Shown here piece by piece: positions 4,847 through 7,746 of a stretch of DNA of 7,746 bases. Position numbers and translations under genes: made by a program. The notes under the pieces were generated by a model that made no database searches, was not told the origin of the DNA, and saw only the letters and a list, made by a program, of their open reading frames with translations. Each line of letters opens with the position of its first letter. Within the stretch, counting starts at the first letter, position 1. Location of the stretch: the NCBI GenBank assembly GCA_021827805.1, contig JAKAUG010000130.1, positions 1-7,746 on the forward strand, written 5' to 3'. The DNA comes from Bacillota bacterium. Lineage in GTDB: Bacteria; Bacillota; Sulfobacillia; RBS10-35; JAJYVN01.

Positions 4847-5869
4847 TCAGGCAACCCCCTTCGCGGGCTGGAACAGGGCCTGCTTGAAGGCCTTTTCGGC
4901 CGCCGTGGTATCGGCCACCAGCCGCTGCAGCTGCTCGGCGGTCGGGGTCGGCTGCAGGGCGAGCGCCGCGGTGTGCAGGGCCTGCTCCGCGTCGGCGAGC
5001 TGAGTCTTGGTCATCTGTGCGCGCCCGTGGAGGTGCTGGACGAACTGGTGGCGGACCTCGCGGAGGACCGGCAGCATGTCCTCGACCAGGGCCTGCTGGT
5101 CAGACGGCAGGTCTCGGACCTCTTCCGACTCGCAGTGCGAGATGGCCGCGCCGGCACCGTCCAGCCGGTCCGCGATCTCGGCCTGGTCGCGGGGCGTGGG
5201 GTTGGCCGATCGCGCGAACCGCATCGCCTCGTCCAGCGAGGACCAGGCCAGGACCAGGGTCTTCGGCCCCGTGGGCAGGGTCTGGGCAATGCCCTGGACG
5301 GCAGGCACCACGGCGCCGATGGCCTGGAGGTCCCTGGGGCGGGCCCGGGAGAACTTCTCCTGGGTCCAGTCGTAGCGCTCGAGGACCAGGGCCTCGCCGG
5401 CCACGCGCAGGACCTGGCGCCGCGCCTCATCCACGGCGCCGGCTTGGACCGCGGCCAGGGCGTCTGCCGCGGCGCTCCGCATCTCCCACAGATGGCGGCG
5501 GGTGCAATTGATGCAGGCGACGGCGGGATCGTCCATCTCTGCCGAGTAGGAGTCGGCCGCCGTGGCCGGGGTTGCGGCCGGGCCCTGGACCGGTGCGGGG
5601 GCTGGCGCCTGGGCCGGTGGATCCGCCGGCGCCTGGGCACGCAGCATGACCGGCGCCTGAGGCATCGGCTGGTACCCCTCCGGTTCCACCGCAACCCCAG
5701 GCGCGGCCCACGGCGGCGGCGGTAGGGCCGGCACGTCGGGCATCGGCTGCCACTCGGCGTCGAAGGTCTGGGCGCGACTCCGGGACGACGCCTGCATGCC
5801 TCGGCCGATCAGCTGTCGCAGCAGCCAACCACCGAGGCTGGCGATCTCGGACACGACCTCCGGTGGCAT
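4847..5869 (-). CDS. Modular 340-aa protein with CxxCxxxH motif, Pro-rich linker and internal duplication
   Basis: Residues 1-25 form a short amphipathic helix (GGWLLRQLIGRG). Residues 43-105 are a low-complexity Pro/Ala/Gln linker. The folded part starts with C119-x2-C122-x3-H126 (CINCTRRH), a possible metal site with an Ala-rich helix after it. Two similar blocks can be aligned by eye: about 147-199 (AGEALVLERYDWTQEKF, then P and V-P-A-V-Q-x-I) and about 228-280 (GAGAAISHCESEEV, then LPSDQ and LPVLREVRHQF). A third helical region (283-335) closes the protein. The CxxC...H helical domain followed by an E/R-Y-D and L-R-x-[IV]-R-[HQ] pattern resembles proteins I have seen in phage-like elements, but I cannot name it securely. 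The ATG at 5869 has GAAGGG upstream and lies 4 nt after the stop of the holin-like gene; it is tightly coupled to the 162-aa gene. Confidence 0.88.
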   Translation of the reverse strand: MPPEVVSEIASLGGWLLRQLIGRGMQASSRSRAQTFDAEWQPMPDVPALPPPPWAAPGVAVEPEGYQPMPQAPVMLRAQAPADPPAQAPAPAPVQGPAATPATAADSYSAEMDDPAVACINCTRRHLWEMRSAAADALAAVQAGAVDEARRQVLRVAGEALVLERYDWTQEKFSRARPRDLQAIGAVVPAVQGIAQTLPTGPKTLVLAWSSLDEAMRFARSANPTPRDQAEIADRLDGAGAAISHCESEEVRDLPSDQQALVEDMLPVLREVRHQFVQHLHGRAQMTKTQLADAEQALHTAALALQPTPTAEQLQRLVADTTAAEKAFKQALFQPAKGVA

Positions 5870-5873
5870 GCGG

Positions 5874-6257
5874 CTATCCCTTCCCCAGCTTCGCCAGAAT
5901 GCTGGCTTCCAGGGCCGGACCGTACTGGGTCAGGGCCGCGTTCACGGCCCGGGCGACGTCCACGATGTCCTGGCCGGCACGCGACTTGGCCTTGCGGTCC
6001 GCCAGGTCGGTGAGGAGCACGTGCGCCCCCCAGGCGACGCCGAGGCCGATAGTCAGCGCCCAGGGACCGTCCGCGGGCACGCCCAGATGCAGCTGAGCGT
6101 TGGCCACCCCGAGCGCCGCGCTGCCGACCGTCCCCCAGAACAGCTGGTTCTTGTACCAGGGGGTGAGCGGGGGGCTCTTCGAGGCAGAGGCTCCGGGCAA
6201 CGTCACCTGGGCCGTACCCCCGCCGTTCGGGCTGACGTTAGTGGTCACAGCAGCCAT
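5874..6257 (-). CDS. Small two-helix membrane protein, holin-like, 127 aa
   Basis: Residues 1-30 are polar and Gly/Ser/Thr-rich. Two membrane segments follow: about 39-57 (LFWGTVGSAALGVANAQLH), preceded by PWYKNQ, and about 64-83 (GPWALTIGLGVAWGAHVLLT). A basic patch (DLADRKAKSR, 84-93) and an amphipathic C-terminal helix (95-122) complete it. The order W-Y-K-x-x-x-F-W before helix 1, a short turn, and helix 2 ending in D-[RK]-K is like two-helix phage holin-type proteins; this assignment rests on pattern only. A membrane structural or assembly protein is the alternative. The ATG at 6257 has GGAGGGG 8 nt upstream. It is the first gene of a four-gene minus operon and has its SD inside a candidate hairpin. 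No endolysin gene is seen nearby. Confidence 0.85.
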   Translation of the reverse strand: MAAVTTNVSPNGGGTAQVTLPGASASKSPPLTPWYKNQLFWGTVGSAALGVANAQLHLGVPADGPWALTIGLGVAWGAHVLLTDLADRKAKSRAGQDIVDVARAVNAALTQYGPALEASILAKLGKG

Positions 6258-6265
6258 GGCCGCAT

Positions 6266-6301
6266 CCCCTCCATCGAACTCCGCTACCCTCGATGATAGG
6301 G
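6266..6301 (-). promoter_or_regulatory. Hairpin covering the RBS of the holin-like gene, and palindrome in the divergent gap
   Basis: CATCGA (6272-6277) and TCGATG (6290-6295) are perfect complements. In minus-strand RNA the stem extends to 12 positions, including the SD GGAGGGG, by three G-C pairs and two U.G pairs with one A.A mismatch. The SD of the first gene of the operon would thus be masked. The 6-bp inverted repeat also lies in the 59-bp gap between the divergent holin-like operon and the recombinase gene, so it might instead be an operator. A TATCAT element lies here on the minus strand, but no matching -35 is visible. Confidence 0.45.
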
Positions 6302-6316
6302 GGGTGCGGGCGCGCC

Positions 6317-7210
6317 GTGGCCGCGAGCCGTCTCACGCGCCAGGAGGCCCTGGACCGCTACGCCCGCGCCCTGGGGGGCTCCCCGTCGTCCCGCCAGCGG
6401 ATCGCGGCCGCCCAGCGCTGGCTGATCGACGGCGGGCCTCTCACCCGGGAGGGACTGACGGCCTGGGCCGAACGCCTCCTTGGGGAGTACAAGCCCACGA
6501 CGGTCGCCTGGTACCTAGGCTGCGTCATGGGGCTGTGCAAAGCCTGCCGGCTCACCTACCCAGGTGTGAGCGTGCGGCTGGACCTGACCCCGGCCAATGT
6601 GGTGACGGCCGGACCGCAGTTCGTCTCCCGGCTGGTCAGGTCGGCGATCGCCAGCGCTCCTCCCCGGCAGCTGGGCTGGCTGGCCCTGTCCACCATCTAT
6701 GGGTGCCGCGCTGGCGAGCTGGTGGCCTGGCGCCGGGAGTACCTAGCCGGGGACCGCGTGTGGATTCAGGCCGAGAAGGACTCCCGCAGCCGCTGGTACT
6801 GGTGCCCGCCGGCTGTGGCCCGGGCACTGGGCCGGGCGCTGTGGCAGCCGGTGGATGACACCGTGGTCTACGACGGCTGGGGCGAGCTGCTGGCGGCCGC
6901 CGGCCAGGCCCGCCACCGGGGGACCGCCTGGCACTCGATCCGCCACGGCCTGGTCCGCGCCATGGAGGACGCCGGCATCCCCGACGCCGCGGCGCGCCGG
7001 TTCCTGCGCTGGCGGTCGGGAGAGGACCCTCGTGACCGCATACGCCGGCTCTACGTGGAGCAGGTCACCGGGGAACTGGGCGAGGACGGCCGGGTGCAGG
7101 CGGTCGGCGCCGAGGTCGGTGGACTTAAGGATATCGACCAAGAGGTGTGGGCCAAGCACCCGTATCTCGGCCTATGGACTGGGCAAGGGGGTGTCGGAGA
7201 CGGCCGATAG
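6317..7210 (+). CDS. Tyrosine recombinase / integrase, 297 aa
   Basis: The N-terminal half (to about residue 95) is a helical core-binding (SAM-like) domain: LTRQEALDRYARAL, then SRQRIAAAQRWL and TTVAWYLGCVMGL. The catalytic domain shows the expected set, numbered from the GTG start: R131 in YGCRAGEL, K154 in QAEKDSRSR, H206-x-x-R209 in HSIRHGLV, W232 in the H/W position (RFLRWRSG) and nucleophile candidate Y246 in RRLYVE. These enzymes integrate or excise mobile DNA. The GTG at 6317 is preferred because an AGGGGGGTG stretch lies about 10 nt upstream; the ATG at 6293 has no SD. A tail of about 50 residues follows Y246. It stands alone on the plus strand, divergent from the holin-like operon, and overlaps the next gene by 20 nt. 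No tRNA gene or att core is visible in the window. The target site is unknown. Confidence 0.9.
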   Translation: MAASRLTRQEALDRYARALGGSPSSRQRIAAAQRWLIDGGPLTREGLTAWAERLLGEYKPTTVAWYLGCVMGLCKACRLTYPGVSVRLDLTPANVVTAGPQFVSRLVRSAIASAPPRQLGWLALSTIYGCRAGELVAWRREYLAGDRVWIQAEKDSRSRWYWCPPAVARALGRALWQPVDDTVVYDGWGELLAAAGQARHRGTAWHSIRHGLVRAMEDAGIPDAAARRFLRWRSGEDPRDRIRRLYVEQVTGELGEDGRVQAVGAEVGGLKDIDQEVWAKHPYLGLWTGQGGVGDGR

Positions 7211-7746
7211 CAGGGACCTTCCCGCTCTGCCACCGCCACCGGCCGCGCCTGCGCCGCCTGCGCGTCTTGGCTCGGCCCCGGTACCCGCCAAGCCGCCGGC
7301 TGCGGGGACGGGGGTGCGTGCCGCCCTCCAGAGGGCCGCCCAACAGCCACCGGCGGTGGCCAGGTCTGCGCCGAGGCCGGCTACCAGGCCCGTGAGCCAG
7401 GCCCAGCCCAGGCCGAGCGCTAGGCCAGAGCCCAGCCCCCAACCCCGCGAACCCCTGCGCCCGGCCCGCGCCTCCGTGCCTCCCAGCGTGAGCATCCCCG
7501 CGGCGCCCAGGCGGAGGCCGACCGCGACCATCGTGCCGGGCGACACCGGGGCCTCGGCCACGGCCGCGGCGATCGCGCATGCGGCCCGCACCCTAGCCAG
7601 GTCCCGGCCCAGTGCCTCTCTCGCCACCGCTCTGCTGGACCAGCTCTCCGACCAGGGGGTAGACACGACCGACGCGCGCGAGGCCCTGGCGATGGCCGCT
7701 TCCGCCTCGCCGCGCCAGCGGCCAGAGGCATGGGACAACCTCGTAG
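7191..7746 (+). CDS. Pro/Ala-rich protein with a helical C-terminal part, partial (runs off the window)
   Basis: An open plus-strand frame starts at GTG 7191, inside the last codons of the recombinase gene, and has no stop before the window ends (185 codons seen). Residues 8-110 are low-complexity (Pro, Ala, Arg), beginning with PALPPPPAAPAPPARL. From about 119 the sequence becomes helical (ATAAAIAHAARTLARSR), then LATALLDQLSDQGVDTTDAR and an R-Q-R-P-E-A-W end that looks like folded protein. The SD-like AAGGGG touches the GTG directly, so the true start may differ; the next upstream stop is at 7125-7127. The minus-strand frame opposite it is judged a shadow. A linker-plus-domain architecture resembles that of the 340-aa protein. 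Function is unknown. Confidence 0.68.
   Translation, partial: MSETADSRDLPALPPPPAAPAPPARLGSAPVPAKPPAAGTGVRAALQRAAQQPPAVARSAPRPATRPVSQAQPRPSARPEPSPQPREPLRPARASVPPSVSIPAAPRRRPTATIVPGDTGASATAAAIAHAARTLARSRPSASLATALLDQLSDQGVDTTDAREALAMAASASPRQRPEAWDNLV

Noticed and set aside
7172..7738. Minus-strand 188-codon frame with a hydrophobic Gly/Ala/Leu stretch that looks like a membrane protein
   Set aside because: It lies opposite a plus-strand frame whose Pro/Ala linker would generate this Gly/Arg/Ala composition as a shadow. The plus frame is codirectional with the integrase and ends in normal helical sequence. I keep a small doubt.
1..7746. The window as a complete circular element
   Set aside because: The two ends share no repeat, and the frame leaving the right end would continue only into antisense of the 12-545 gene until a stop at about 407.
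1..7746. CRISPR array, tRNA or rRNA gene, insertion sequence
   Set aside because: No regularly spaced repeats, cloverleaf, rRNA-like stretch or transposase was seen on either strand. The only tandem repeats are two-copy units at 2919-2936 and 3961-3980.

Overview
The window is very GC-rich. Shine-Dalgarno (SD) sequences of the GGAGG type are strong, and GTG and TTG starts appear beside ATG. This suggests a high-GC Gram-positive or similar bacterium (Actinomycetota, a high-GC Bacillota lineage or Chloroflexota). The sequence alone does not decide which. Content is that of an integrating mobile element (prophage-like or integrative plasmid): an ArdC-type antirestriction protein, a tyrosine recombinase, a holin-like two-helix membrane protein and many small unassigned genes. 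No capsid, terminase, portal, relaxase, replication protein, tRNA, rRNA or CRISPR array is recognisable.

Layout. (1) Positions 12-2483, minus strand: a five-gene operon read from right to left as ArdC, a 127-aa unknown, a 74-aa small beta-rich protein, a 58-aa basic protein and a 177-aa secreted or anchored retropepsin-like aspartic protease. A candidate promoter (2739-2767) and a leader of about 250 nt precede ardC. (2) Positions 2484-3044: a 561-bp divergent regulatory region with several palindromes and a compact array of direct repeats inside an inverted repeat (2912-2943). (3) Positions 3045-3947, plus strand: a second, membrane-anchored retropepsin-like protease and a 75-aa Cys-containing protein. 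(4) Position about 4000: a hairpin between convergent operons, probably a shared terminator. (5) Positions 4051-6257, minus strand: a tight four-gene operon read as holin-like membrane protein, 340-aa protein with a CxxCxxxH motif and an internal duplication, acidic 162-aa protein and 84-aa Cys-containing protein. (6) Positions 6317-7746, plus strand: the tyrosine recombinase, overlapped by a Pro/Ala-rich gene that runs off the window.

How the parts may fit. The recombinase would integrate or excise the element and ArdC would protect incoming DNA. The holin-like operon could be a lysis or virion module. Two divergent retropepsin-like proteases in one small element are unusual and have no obvious partner here.

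The most striking non-coding signal is a set of strong hairpins directly upstream of the SD of many minus-strand genes. Their imperfect pairs are almost all G.U wobbles in the transcribed RNA, while the opposite strand would carry A.C mismatches. This points to selection on RNA structure.
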